The notes below the pieces were generated by a model. The model was given only the letters and a program-made list of their open reading frames with translations. It was not told the origin of the DNA and ran no database searches. A DNA stretch of 8,248 nt. Origin: Balneolaceae bacterium (GTDB lineage: Bacteria > Bacteroidota > Rhodothermia > Balneolales > Balneolaceae). Location: the NCBI GenBank assembly GCA_007127395.1, contig SKZL01000327.1:1-8248 (forward strand), in the 5' to 3' direction. The position numbers and the translations under genes were made by a program. Shown here piece by piece: positions 1-6,789 of this stretch (within the stretch, counting starts at the first letter, position 1; each line of letters starts with the position of its first letter).

Positions 1-639
1 AAATCGGTAGCGGTACTGAGGCAGGAGCTGGTACGTGCCAAAGCGTTTGCTGAAAAAAGAGCGGCCGGTGAAGAGCAGAGCAGGGACCTCAAGATGGAGG
101 TACTGGCGGACTTGATTGACGGGAAGATCAAAGCGCTCGTTTCTGCAAATACAGCAGCGGATATAGTCACCGCACTTCGGATACAGAGGGAGTTCGGTTT
201 CCCGATGGTGCTGGAAGGAGCGGCTGAGGCGTATCTGGTTTTGGATGAGATTCGTGATGCCGGCGTACCGGTGATCCTGCATCCCACGATGATCCGTCCA
301 TTCGGAGAGGCTAAAAATTCAAGCTTTGAAACGGCGGCCAAACTGCACGAAGCGGGGATTCCATTTGCTTTCCAGAGCAGTTATGAGGGGTATGTGCCCA
401 AAACCAGGATTGCACGTTATGAAGCTGCCATTGCAGCGGCAAACGGACTCGGCCTGGAGAACGCACTCTATGCCACGACACTTGGGGCTGCCCGGATATT
501 GGGTGTGGATGAGCGGGTTGGCTCACTTGAACGGGGCAAAGACGCTGACATCGTACTCTACGACGGTGATCCGTTCGAATATCTGACCAGGGTAAAAGCG
601 GTCATCATTGATGGCAATGTAGTGTACCGGGAAGATTAA
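1..639 (+). CDS. Amidohydrolase-superfamily protein, C-terminal 212 residues (5' end outside window)
   Basis: The frame is open from base 1 and ends at TAA 637-639, so the gene begins upstream; the Met at base 94 is internal, because clear protein-like sequence precedes it. The C-terminus carries the typical amidohydrolase ending: a helix with ATTLGAARILG, then RVGSLERGKDADIVLYDGDP and a closing strand (AVIIDGNVVY) of the small composite beta-domain. The general layout matches imidazolonepropionase-like (HutI/TRZ-type) proteins, which normally hydrolyse C-N bonds using a metal in a TIM barrel. The expected ligands are not seen here: VHAH-like is VSAN (window residues 47-50), the EHG-like His is LEGA (71-74), and the TD motif is SS (126-127). 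The stretch QSSYEGYVPKTR (125-136) seems to mark a distinct subfamily. Substrate is unknown. The gene may be a non-metal or catalytically inactive relative. A hairpin terminator follows the stop by about 30 bp. Confidence 0.85.
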   Translation, partial: KSVAVLRQELVRAKAFAEKRAAGEEQSRDLKMEVLADLIDGKIKALVSANTAADIVTALRIQREFGFPMVLEGAAEAYLVLDEIRDAGVPVILHPTMIRPFGEAKNSSFETAAKLHEAGIPFAFQSSYEGYVPKTRIARYEAAIAAANGLGLENALYATTLGAARILGVDERVGSLERGKDADIVLYDGDPFEYLTRVKAVIIDGNVVYRED

Positions 640-670
640 AAGACGCAGTTTTATCTGCGGAAAATTGCAA

Positions 671-708
671 AAAAAGGGGTTGTCGTAAATAACCGATAAC
701 TCCTTTTT
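671..708. terminator. Strong hairpin, likely bidirectional intrinsic terminator
   Basis: Bases 671-685 pair with 694-708 to form a continuous 15-bp stem with an 8-nt loop (686-693). Two pairs are G-U type (678:701 and 682:697). The stem starts with an A-run and ends with a T-run on the plus strand, so the same hairpin has a 3' U-tract whichever strand is transcribed. It sits 31 bp after the stop of the amidohydrolase gene and 19 bp before the DinB-family start, so it most likely ends the upstream transcript and separates the two genes. Seen directly in the sequence; function is inferred. Confidence 0.75.
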
Positions 709-727
709 AAAAATACTGATTAATCAG

Positions 728-1288
728 ATGGCCAGACAAATACGACTATTCTTCAAACTTGAAGAACAAAGATCTAAGTTTCTGAATAATTATAGTCACT
801 TGACTCCCGAACAACTCCGCTTTAAACCGGACCCGGAATCGTGGAACTTGTTGCAAGTAATGCGCCATATTGTGACTGCGGAAAAACAGTCGATTATCCT
901 GATTCAAAGAAGAATCGGGTTGAATAAAAAATTGACAAAAACAGGCTTGGGCGCAACTTTGCGCTATTTGATTATGAAAATCGCTTTTGTACTTCCGATC
1001 AAATTCAAGGCCCCAAAAATTGCTGAAGTCCGTGAAGAGAATCCGGATCTTGATTTGATGAAAGAGGAGTGGGAGTCGATACGGTCAGATTTGAAACAAC
1101 TGCTTGACGAAACGGATGAACAAGTTCTTGCTTCTACCGTGTACAAGCATCCGAGAGCAGGGTTGTTGAATATGAATCAGGCTTTTGGGTTTATGACAAA
1201 CCATATCAACCATCATCTGAAACAGGTAGGCAGAATTCAAAATCATCCTTCCTTTCCATCAAGCGAGCATCCCGATACCTCAGTTTAG
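728..1288 (+). CDS. DinB/YfiT-family putative metalloprotein (186 aa)
   Basis: This small all-helical protein has the DinB_2 pattern. The N-terminal helix and LTPEQLRFKPDPESWNLLQV segment (residues 25-44) are followed by MRHIV with His47, and near the C-terminus comes TNHINHHLKQV with His159 and His163 in an HxxxH arrangement. Those three His are the usual divalent-metal ligands of the family, and 150-190 aa is the normal length. DinB-like proteins include thiol-S-transferases (for example bacillithiol- or mycothiol-dependent enzymes), but most members have no assigned reaction, so substrate cannot be given. It is cytoplasmic: no signal peptide is seen. The start at 728 is the only sensible Met, although no good Shine-Dalgarno precedes it. 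By eye the gene is more AT-rich than the neighbouring uvrA (not computed). It stands alone, with a terminator upstream and a gene-poor gap downstream. Confidence 0.85.
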   Translation: MARQIRLFFKLEEQRSKFLNNYSHLTPEQLRFKPDPESWNLLQVMRHIVTAEKQSIILIQRRIGLNKKLTKTGLGATLRYLIMKIAFVLPIKFKAPKIAEVREENPDLDLMKEEWESIRSDLKQLLDETDEQVLASTVYKHPRAGLLNMNQAFGFMTNHINHHLKQVGRIQNHPSFPSSEHPDTSV

Positions 1289-1398
1289 ATTAGTAAAAGG
1301 AAGTTGATCCAAAAGGTCAGGATTTTTGTCACTTAGGAGATGTTGCCATCGATTATATGAATTCGAATAAGTTGAGATTTGGATGACCGATAAGACAC

Positions 1399-1449
1399 AG
1401 TCGGTCCGACTCTGATTACAGGATGCAATGTTATCTATTTGAATTGCAT
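1399..1449. repeat. Pair of short inverted repeats
   Basis: Bases 1399-1411 form an odd palindrome, AGTCGG-T-CCGACT. Twelve bases further on, ATGCAAT (1423-1429) and ATTGCAT (1443-1449) form a 7-bp inverted repeat with a 13-nt loop, extended by one G-T pair. Neither is followed by a T-run on either strand, so they do not look like intrinsic terminators. The first could be an operator-like site; its distance from the uvrA start (about 200 bp) makes a direct role uncertain. Confidence 0.4.
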
Positions 1450-1532
1450 TACAGACTCATCAACAAAATCCTCAGTTTCAGACATTAAAATGTTACCACT
1501 GATCCAGAAAGAACGAATCCTGCCGCGTCCAT

Positions 1533-1561
1533 TGTTCTGATTCTTGTAAATCAAATATGAT
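1533..1561 (+). promoter_or_regulatory. Possible sigma70-like promoter of uvrA
   Basis: TTGTTC (1533-1538) and TATGAT (1556-1561) are separated by 17 bp. The -10 matches the E. coli consensus in five of six positions; the -35 matches mainly in its TTG. Transcription would begin near 1568, about 40-55 bp before the uvrA start. Bacteroidota often use a different promoter grammar (TAnnTTTG), and no exact copy of that was found here. The call is therefore tentative. Confidence 0.3.
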
Positions 1562-1566
1562 GAAAT

Positions 1567-1588
1567 GAAACGACATTGAGATCGTTTT
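1567..1588 (+). promoter_or_regulatory. Leader hairpin followed by T-run, just upstream of uvrA
   Basis: AAACGA (1568-1573) pairs with TCGTTT (1582-1587) around the 8-nt loop CATTGAGA, with a further G-T pair at 1567:1588 and T continuing to 1590. The form is that of a weak intrinsic terminator or 5'-end mRNA stabiliser. Only two of the pairs are G-C, so termination efficiency should be low. If the promoter at 1533-1561 is real, the hairpin would lie at the very 5' end of the uvrA transcript. Confidence 0.3.
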
Positions 1589-1609
1589 TTCGTATTTTGA
1601 CCGATTGGA

Positions 1610-4471
1610 ATGGAAAACAACTGCATGGCAGAAAAAGACGCTAACATTAAGGATTCTACATCAACGGCAAGCCCCGACCCGAACAACGGGAAATCTGCAT
1701 CCGACCGGCCCATCATCGTCAAGGGCGCCCGCGTCCACAACCTGAAGAATATCGACGTTGAGATTCCCCGGAATAAACTGACAGTCGTTACCGGGGTATC
1801 CGGATCGGGTAAATCGAGCCTGGCCTTCGATACCATCTATGCAGAAGGACACCGGCGCTATGTGGAGAGCCTCTCCAGCTACGCCCGTCAGTTTCTGGAG
1901 CGAATGGACAAACCGGATGTGGATTATATGCACGGTATCTCTCCCGCCATGGCCATTCAGCAGAAGACAACAAGCAGCAATCCCAGATCCACAGTGGGTA
2001 CTTCCACCGAAATTTACGACTATGTCCGGCTGCTTTTTGCACGGATCGGCAGGACCATTTCACCGGTCTCAGGTAAAGAGGTTCAAAAAGATACTCCCAC
2101 ATCGATCGTGGATGAACTTTTGGATGAACTGGATGAAAAAACGCGTTTCTATGTGCTTTTTCCCTATGAATTGCGCAAGGGCAGAAAGCAGTCAGACCAG
2201 TTTGAAGTGTTGGTTGAGAAAGGGCTCACACGATTGCTGAATGTTCAGGATGAAACGATCACAGACCTCACCCGGGATGAGTTTGACCCGGCGGAGATCA
2301 CCCCTGAAACACACCGCGTGTTGGTTGACCGGCTCGCCATCAAAAAAGATGATGCCACCCGCAGCCGGATCGCCGAATCGATTGAGATCGCTTTTCGAGA
2401 GGGACAAGGCCGGTGCCGCATCAAAATCCATAAAGGAGACGAGCTCTCTTTCAGCGAACGGTTTGAACGCGACGGCATTGAGTTTCTGGAGCCCACACCT
2501 CAGATGTTTTCGTTCAACAACCCCTATGGCGCTTGTGATTCATGCGAAGGGTTTGGCCGTGTAGCCGGGATCGAAGAGGACCTGGTGTTTCCCGACCCGG
2601 ATAAAACCATTCGTGGTGGCGCGGTGGCACCGTTTGATTCACCCAAATTCAGCAAATACTTGAGAGATTTTGTCAGGGAAGCCGCTAAGGATCAACTGCC
2701 GATTGATGTTCCGTACAAAGAGCTGGATAAGGATGTGAAACGGATTTTATGGAACGGAAAGGGTGATTATAGCGGAATCAACGGCTTTTTTGAGGATGTC
2801 AAAAATCAGTTTTATAAGGTGCATATGCGGGTACTCTACTCGCGGTACAGGGGGTACAGCAACTGTCCGGAGTGTGAGGGGTACAGGGTGCGCAGGGACG
2901 CTCTCTATGTGAAGGTAGGCGGCCTGCATATCGGGGAGGTAACGGAGATGACAATCGGCCACGGCAGAGCGTTTTTTGATGAACTTGAACTTTCGGACTA
3001 TGAAATGTCGGTCGCCGGACAGATCCTGTTTGAGATCCGTAAACGGCTCAAATACCTGGATGAGGTGGGACTGGATTATCTGACCCTGGACCGCCTGACC
3101 AACACACTGAGCGGTGGCGAATCGCAACGGATCAACCTGGCCAACTCGCTGGGCAGTTCACTGATCGGCAGCCTCTATGTGCTGGATGAACCGACCATTG
3201 GCCTGCACCCACGCGACAATGACCGGCTCATCAATATCTTGAGATCACTGCTCGAGATCGGAAATACCGTCCTCGTGGTTGAGCACGACCCAGAAATGAT
3301 GAAAGCGGCCGACAATATTATCGACATAGGCCCTTTTGCGGGAACACATGGGGGAGAGGTCGTTTTCAGCGGGCCTTATGAGGAATTGATCAAATCCAAT
3401 ACGCTTACCGGCAAATACCTGAGCGGACGTAAAGAGATATCGATCCCTTCGAAACGCAGAAAAGGAAATGGAAAGGCGATTACGATCGAAGGCGCATCTG
3501 AACACAACCTGAAGAATATCGACGTAGAGTTTCCACTGGGAATGCTGGTTTGTGTAACCGGTGTATCGGGTTCAGGAAAATCCACACTGGTTCATGATAC
3601 ACTATTCGCAGCGGTTCAAAAGAAACTGGGGACATGGAAAGAGAAAGTGGGCAGAAACCGGGGCGTAAACGGGATCCGGTTTGTGGAGGCTGTCGAGATG
3701 GTTGACCAAAGCCCGATCGGAAGGTCGACCCGCTCCAATCCCGCCACCTATACCAAATCGTTTGACGGTATACGTGACCTCTTTGCCCATACCAAACAGT
3801 CCAAAATTATGGGGTACACCCCGGGACATTTTTCGTTTAACGTGCCCGGCGGACGCTGTGAATCGTGCCAGGGTGAAGGGGTTCAAAAGATAGAGATGCA
3901 GTTTATGGCAGACATCGAACTGGTCTGCGAGGAGTGTAACGGCACCCGGTTCAGGAAGGATATCCTTCAGATCAAATACAGAGGCAGAAATATTCATGAT
4001 GTGCTGGAGATGAATGTGAGTGATGCCATCGAATTCTTTGTGGATGAAAAGAGTATCATCAACAAGCTGCAGCCTCTGGAAGATGTAGGGCTCGGATATC
4101 TCAGGCTGGGACAGAGCGCAACCACACTGTCTGGAGGTGAAGCGCAGAGGGTTAAACTGGCCAAATTTCTCTCCAAAACAAGTCAGGAGAAAACGCTATA
4201 CTTTTTTGATGAACCCACAACCGGTCTCCATTTTGAAGATATTGCCAAACTGTTGGTCTCATTCAATGAGCTGGTGAACAGCGGACACTCGGTGGTGATC
4301 ATCGAACATAATCTGGATGTGATGAAATCGGCCGACTGGATTATTGATATCGGCCCGGAAGGCGGGTTTGGCGGCGGACAGATTGTGGCTATCGGCACAC
4401 CTGAAGAGGTTGCAAACGTGGAAGAGAGTTATACCGGACAGTTTTTGAAAGAGATTTTGTCAAAGAAATAA
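1610..4471 (+). CDS. uvrA: UvrA, excinuclease ABC subunit A (953 aa)
   Basis: UvrA is the dimeric ABC ATPase that scans DNA for bulky lesions and loads UvrB in nucleotide excision repair. Two ABC modules are complete: Walker A GVSGSGKSS at 62-70 and GVSGSGKST at 651-659, LSGGE signatures at 500-504 and 840-844, Walker B VLDEP at 524-528 and FFDEP at 865-869, with following His at 559 and 900. The UvrB-binding region and insertion domain occupy roughly 150-420. The C-terminal zinc finger is intact (C750, C753, C773, C776). The N-terminal one keeps only C309-x2-C312; the upstream CxxC is replaced by ERDG (286-289). C419-x2-C422 is also present. About 33 polar residues precede the conserved start of the fold (IIVKGARVHNLKN). 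ATG 1610 is used here; ATG 1625 is equally possible and has GGAA nine bases upstream. There is no terminator before the next gene. Confidence 0.98.
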   Translation: MENNCMAEKDANIKDSTSTASPDPNNGKSASDRPIIVKGARVHNLKNIDVEIPRNKLTVVTGVSGSGKSSLAFDTIYAEGHRRYVESLSSYARQFLERMDKPDVDYMHGISPAMAIQQKTTSSNPRSTVGTSTEIYDYVRLLFARIGRTISPVSGKEVQKDTPTSIVDELLDELDEKTRFYVLFPYELRKGRKQSDQFEVLVEKGLTRLLNVQDETITDLTRDEFDPAEITPETHRVLVDRLAIKKDDATRSRIAESIEIAFREGQGRCRIKIHKGDELSFSERFERDGIEFLEPTPQMFSFNNPYGACDSCEGFGRVAGIEEDLVFPDPDKTIRGGAVAPFDSPKFSKYLRDFVREAAKDQLPIDVPYKELDKDVKRILWNGKGDYSGINGFFEDVKNQFYKVHMRVLYSRYRGYSNCPECEGYRVRRDALYVKVGGLHIGEVTEMTIGHGRAFFDELELSDYEMSVAGQILFEIRKRLKYLDEVGLDYLTLDRLTNTLSGGESQRINLANSLGSSLIGSLYVLDEPTIGLHPRDNDRLINILRSLLEIGNTVLVVEHDPEMMKAADNIIDIGPFAGTHGGEVVFSGPYEELIKSNTLTGKYLSGRKEISIPSKRRKGNGKAITIEGASEHNLKNIDVEFPLGMLVCVTGVSGSGKSTLVHDTLFAAVQKKLGTWKEKVGRNRGVNGIRFVEAVEMVDQSPIGRSTRSNPATYTKSFDGIRDLFAHTKQSKIMGYTPGHFSFNVPGGRCESCQGEGVQKIEMQFMADIELVCEECNGTRFRKDILQIKYRGRNIHDVLEMNVSDAIEFFVDEKSIINKLQPLEDVGLGYLRLGQSATTLSGGEAQRVKLAKFLSKTSQEKTLYFFDEPTTGLHFEDIAKLLVSFNELVNSGHSVVIIEHNLDVMKSADWIIDIGPEGGFGGGQIVAIGTPEEVANVEESYTGQFLKEILSKK

Positions 4472-4479
4472 AAGGAAAG

Positions 4480-4535
4480 TGACAGTTGACAAAAAAAATT
4501 TAGATATTGGGGCTGTCAGAATTCATCCGACAGGT
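4480..4535 (+). promoter_or_regulatory. Three mutually complementary short segments before the beta-barrel gene
   Basis: TGACAG (4480-4485) can pair with CTGTCA (4513-4518), while CTGTC (4513-4517) can instead pair with GACAG (4529-4533). The last segment overlaps the AGG (4532-4534) that is the likely ribosome binding site for the ATG at 4539. The two pairings exclude each other, which is the geometry of a simple translational switch, but the stems are only 5-6 bp. It may be chance. Confidence 0.2.
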
Positions 4536-4538
4536 AAT

Positions 4539-5660
4539 ATGAGAACTCTATTTATATATCTTGCCAGTGCCCTGATCATCGTCTTTTGCGGGTATGAAAC
4601 AGTTCAGGCACAAGTCCAATTGGAACGTATTTCCATTACCGAAAGAGCGGATGGAAGAGGGTATGTTGTTCGCAACCATCTCTCTGCAAGCCCTGACTCC
4701 TTTCTGGTGTCTCAACCGGAAGTAAACAGAATCCAGTTTTTAATTTATGCTGAAGATCTGGATACAGAGAACTTTCAGCAGCCGGAGCTTTTCTCCGGGT
4801 TGTCAGAGATCCGATACTATGTTTCGGATGGGTATTTCGGTTATGAATTCTATTTTTTGCCCAATGCTACATTCAGACCGTTCGCCTATTTTGATGTCAA
4901 CCAAAGGCATGTGTTGATTAATCTTGAACGAACCACTTTGGAAGCTCTGGAGAGGACAGATTATGCGGAAGCGTTCCTTTTTAAAGACGAGGAGCAGATC
5001 GATGAAGCGGATTCGGATGATGATGTTGAGGTAACTCTTGGAAGAGAGAGGGTTCAGGGGCCGATAGTGGATAGAGCAGATCCTCCGGGAGAGCGATTTC
5101 AGACAATGATTGGTATCAAGGGTGGTTATACTTTTGCTAACTTCTATGGTGTGGGATACGGTCGAAATTCACGAACGGGTATAGCCGTTGCCGCAACAGT
5201 TGTCACGGATTTACCGTTTGAGCTGCCTTATAGTATTTTTCCGGGAATTGAAACCGGTATCTATTACATGCAAAAAGGGTTTGAAGATCCGCAAGCCAAC
5301 AAATACATTGCCGACCGAATAGAGATAGATTATGTAGAAATCCCGGTTCTTCTGAAGCTGAATTATCATCGGGCAAATCGGTTCTCTCCCCATCTGTTGT
5401 TTGGACCGTATCTCAGTTTTATGGTTAGTTCAGAGCAGGTTATTGGTGAAGATGAAATCCGGCGTGATCTGGATGAAATCACCAGAAATATGGATTTGGG
5501 ATGGGCATTCGGAGCAGGAGTGGATATTACTCTTGGAAATGTGATATTTGATATCCAGCTGCGCAACTCCCTTTCGTTTGATACACTCTTTACCGATGAA
5601 GAGTTTGATGACGGAGAAAAATTGAGGCAGTTTTCTCTTCTTTTAGGGATAAGGTTTTGA
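4539..5660 (+). CDS. Secreted protein: AMIN-like N-terminal domain plus outer-membrane beta-barrel (373 aa)
   Basis: The ATG at 4539 was chosen because it places a textbook signal peptide at the N-terminus: Met-Arg, a hydrophobic stretch (residues 3-17) and a VQA-Q cleavage site near 24. The longer GTG start at 4479 would add 20 polar residues in front of it. Residues about 26-131 form a beta-rich domain with alternating hydrophobics (RIQFLIYAEDLD, FDVNQRHVLINL) that resembles AMIN domains, which bind peptidoglycan; this part is tentative. An acidic linker follows (150-164, DEEQIDEADSDDDVE). Residues about 189-373 look like a PorT/OMP_b-brl_2 type barrel: GIKGGYTFANF opening, repeated amphipathic strands, and a terminal Phe (LLLGIRF) as recognised by the BAM machinery. 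The protein would span the outer membrane and may anchor to the cell wall. It lies 67 bp after uvrA on the same strand and may be co-transcribed. Precise role unknown. Confidence 0.85.
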   Translation: MRTLFIYLASALIIVFCGYETVQAQVQLERISITERADGRGYVVRNHLSASPDSFLVSQPEVNRIQFLIYAEDLDTENFQQPELFSGLSEIRYYVSDGYFGYEFYFLPNATFRPFAYFDVNQRHVLINLERTTLEALERTDYAEAFLFKDEEQIDEADSDDDVEVTLGRERVQGPIVDRADPPGERFQTMIGIKGGYTFANFYGVGYGRNSRTGIAVAATVVTDLPFELPYSIFPGIETGIYYMQKGFEDPQANKYIADRIEIDYVEIPVLLKLNYHRANRFSPHLLFGPYLSFMVSSEQVIGEDEIRRDLDEITRNMDLGWAFGAGVDITLGNVIFDIQLRNSLSFDTLFTDEEFDDGEKLRQFSLLLGIRF

Positions 5661-5670
5661 ATTAAATATT

Positions 5671-5730
5671 CCCCCCTAACAATGCCTGTCCCGACCCCGA
5701 CAGTGGTCGGGGAGGGGGGATTAAGGGGGG
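5671..5730. repeat. GC-rich nested inverted repeat (REP-like)
   Basis: The core is a perfect 7-bp stem, CCCCGAC (5695-5701) with GTCGGGG (5706-5712), closed by the loop AGTG. Outer arms CCCCCCTAA (5671-5679) and TTAAGGGGGG (5721-5730) are complementary except for one unpaired base. There is no T-run after the stem on the plus strand, so it is not a standard intrinsic terminator. Its place between two convergent genes and its palindromic C/G-tract composition are typical of REP-type intergenic repeats. Confidence 0.6.
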
Positions 5731-5799
5731 TGTCTTTTGGGATATTTGTTATGGCTATAAATGAATTGAAATCCAAATCTGCTGATCACCCCCTTGATT
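5719..5799. repeat. Long-range inverted repeat of G/C tracts around an AT-rich spacer
   Basis: Bases 5719-5732 (GATTAAGGGGGGTG) pair with 5787-5799 (CACCCCCTTGATT) over 13 positions, with one bulged G and two G-T pairs. A 54-bp AT-rich spacer lies between. The left arm is shared with the outer arm of the 5671-5730 repeat, so alternative foldings exist. Together with the hairpin at 5820-5837 this gives a two-hairpin layout like a BIME. Confidence 0.5.
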
Positions 5800-5819
5800 T
5801 CACTTGCGTGTTGTTCGTA

Positions 5820-5837
5820 GTCCCGATCCCTCGGGGC
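5820..5837. repeat. Second GC-rich hairpin near the convergent stop
   Basis: GTCCCGA (5820-5826) pairs with TCGGGGC (5831-5837) through seven pairs including one T-G, with the loop TCCC. It lies 14 bp beyond the stop of the minus-strand SPFH gene. Read on the minus strand it is not followed by a T-run, so at best it is a stability or pausing element or half of the repeat cluster at 5671-5837. Confidence 0.45.
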
Positions 5838-5850
5838 CCTCTGCCTTATA

Positions 5851-6789
5851 CTACTTTTCCTCTTTTTTTCCCAAAGCCGAAAGTGACAGCCCTTCCATCA
5901 ATGCATCATAGTTGGAGATATCCTTGGGTAAAATAATTTGATTCTCTTTTCGTCCCAGTCCGGACAGATGTCCGATATATTTCTCTTTGAGTTGCAGTTG
6001 CATCGCATCGGTACCTCCCGGCTGCATCAAAGCGTCTGCGACCTGTTCGATGGATGATGCAGTTGCCTCAGCGATCGCCTCGATCTCCTGTGCACGCCCT
6101 TCCGCTTCATTGATACGACGCTGCATTTCCGCCTCAGAGATGTTGATGATTTCAGCCCGCCGCCCTTCTGCGTCATTCACTTTGGACCCCTGAATACCCT
6201 CAGACCGTGCAATAATCGCTCTTCTGTCACGCTCTGCGGTCATCTGACGCTCCATTGCCTTTTGAACCGTTCTGGGTGTGATAATGTTCTTTATCTCATA
6301 CCGGTGAACCTTAATGCCCCACGACTGCTCCATTTCACTCAGCACTTCAACAACTTTCATACTCATCTTGGCCCGCTCTTCAAAGGTTTCATCAAGGTCC
6401 ATAAGACCGATCACCGACCGTGTGGTTGTCTGTGCCAATTGAACAGCGGCATACCGGTAATCGGTCACACCATAACTGGCATTCACCGGATCCATCACGC
6501 TGATGTAGATCACACCGTCCACTTCAACCTTCACGTTATCTTTGGTGAAACACTCTTGCGGCTCCACTTCGATGGTCTCTTCACGCAGGTCCTTTTTGTA
6601 AACAACCTTATCCAGAAATGGAATCAGTGCATGAAAACCGGGGCCTAGCGTAGTATGGTAATTCCCAAGACGTTCTACAATATGCGCAAACTGATTGGGT
6701 ACCAATCGAATGGCCTGTAAAAATTTATATGTCAGATAGATTGCAAATAATGCCAGTACGATCTGGCTGAAAATTTCAAGTGCTTGCAT
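5851..6789 (-). CDS. SPFH/Band 7 protein B, QmcA/paraslipin type (312 aa)
   Basis: A single N-terminal membrane segment (about residues 7-26) is followed by the SPFH domain: GFHALIPFLDKV (51-62), EVEPQECFTKDNVKVEVDG (74-92), AQTTTRSVIG (119-128), LDETFEER (132-139) and WGIKVHRYEI (157-166). A long charged coiled coil runs over about 173-255 (ERQMTAERDRRA, QRRINEAEGRAQEIEAIAEAT), then PGG (257-259) and a C-terminal ILP-containing tail. This is the layout of stomatin-like QmcA proteins, which assemble into membrane-bound rings or cages and organise membrane microdomains or modulate membrane proteases. It is the last gene of the operon; its ATG shares one base with the preceding stop (TAATG), and a GGAGG Shine-Dalgarno lies just upstream. 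It is a paralog of the preceding gene, with a more acidic coiled coil. Specific partner unknown. Confidence 0.93.
   Translation of the reverse strand: MQALEIFSQIVLALFAIYLTYKFLQAIRLVPNQFAHIVERLGNYHTTLGPGFHALIPFLDKVVYKKDLREETIEVEPQECFTKDNVKVEVDGVIYISVMDPVNASYGVTDYRYAAVQLAQTTTRSVIGLMDLDETFEERAKMSMKVVEVLSEMEQSWGIKVHRYEIKNIITPRTVQKAMERQMTAERDRRAIIARSEGIQGSKVNDAEGRRAEIINISEAEMQRRINEAEGRAQEIEAIAEATASSIEQVADALMQPGGTDAMQLQLKEKYIGHLSGLGRKENQIILPKDISNYDALMEGLSLSALGKKEEK

Larger units (their letters stand above)
1289..1609. other. Intergenic gap, about 320 bp, no convincing gene
   Basis: Between the DinB-family gene and uvrA no coding sequence can be supported. It contains a 13-bp odd palindrome, a 7-bp inverted repeat, a possible promoter and a leader hairpin, each listed separately. 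A minus-strand open frame ends at 1435, but most of its length is antisense to the uvrA start and its intergenic part matches no family I recognise. The gap could include remnants of a lost gene, but this cannot be shown from the sequence alone. Confidence 0.6.

Noticed and set aside
1423..1449. ATGCAAT/ATTGCAT hairpin as terminator of the DinB-family gene
   Set aside because: It has only seven AT-rich pairs with a 13-nt loop and no T-run after it, more than 130 bp after the stop codon.
1435..1836. Minus-strand open frame (133 codons) overlapping the uvrA start
   Set aside because: Most of it is antisense to the conserved UvrA N-terminus and Walker A. The intergenic end (from about 1609 down to 1435) shows no recognisable family, ribosome site or start of its own. 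A decayed remnant cannot be excluded.
4486..4491. Perfect TTGACA as a -35 box for the gene after uvrA
   Set aside because: No -10 hexamer lies 16-19 bp downstream; the TAGATATT at 4501-4508 is far too close, and no TAnnTTTG motif fits.
4479..4538. GTG start extending the beta-barrel gene by 20 codons
   Set aside because: It would put about 20 polar residues ahead of a standard signal peptide; ATG 4539 gives a clean signal sequence with an AGG upstream.
5682..5936. 84-codon plus-strand frame in the convergent gap
   Set aside because: It runs through the palindromic repeats and into the antisense of the SPFH gene; composition and context do not support coding.
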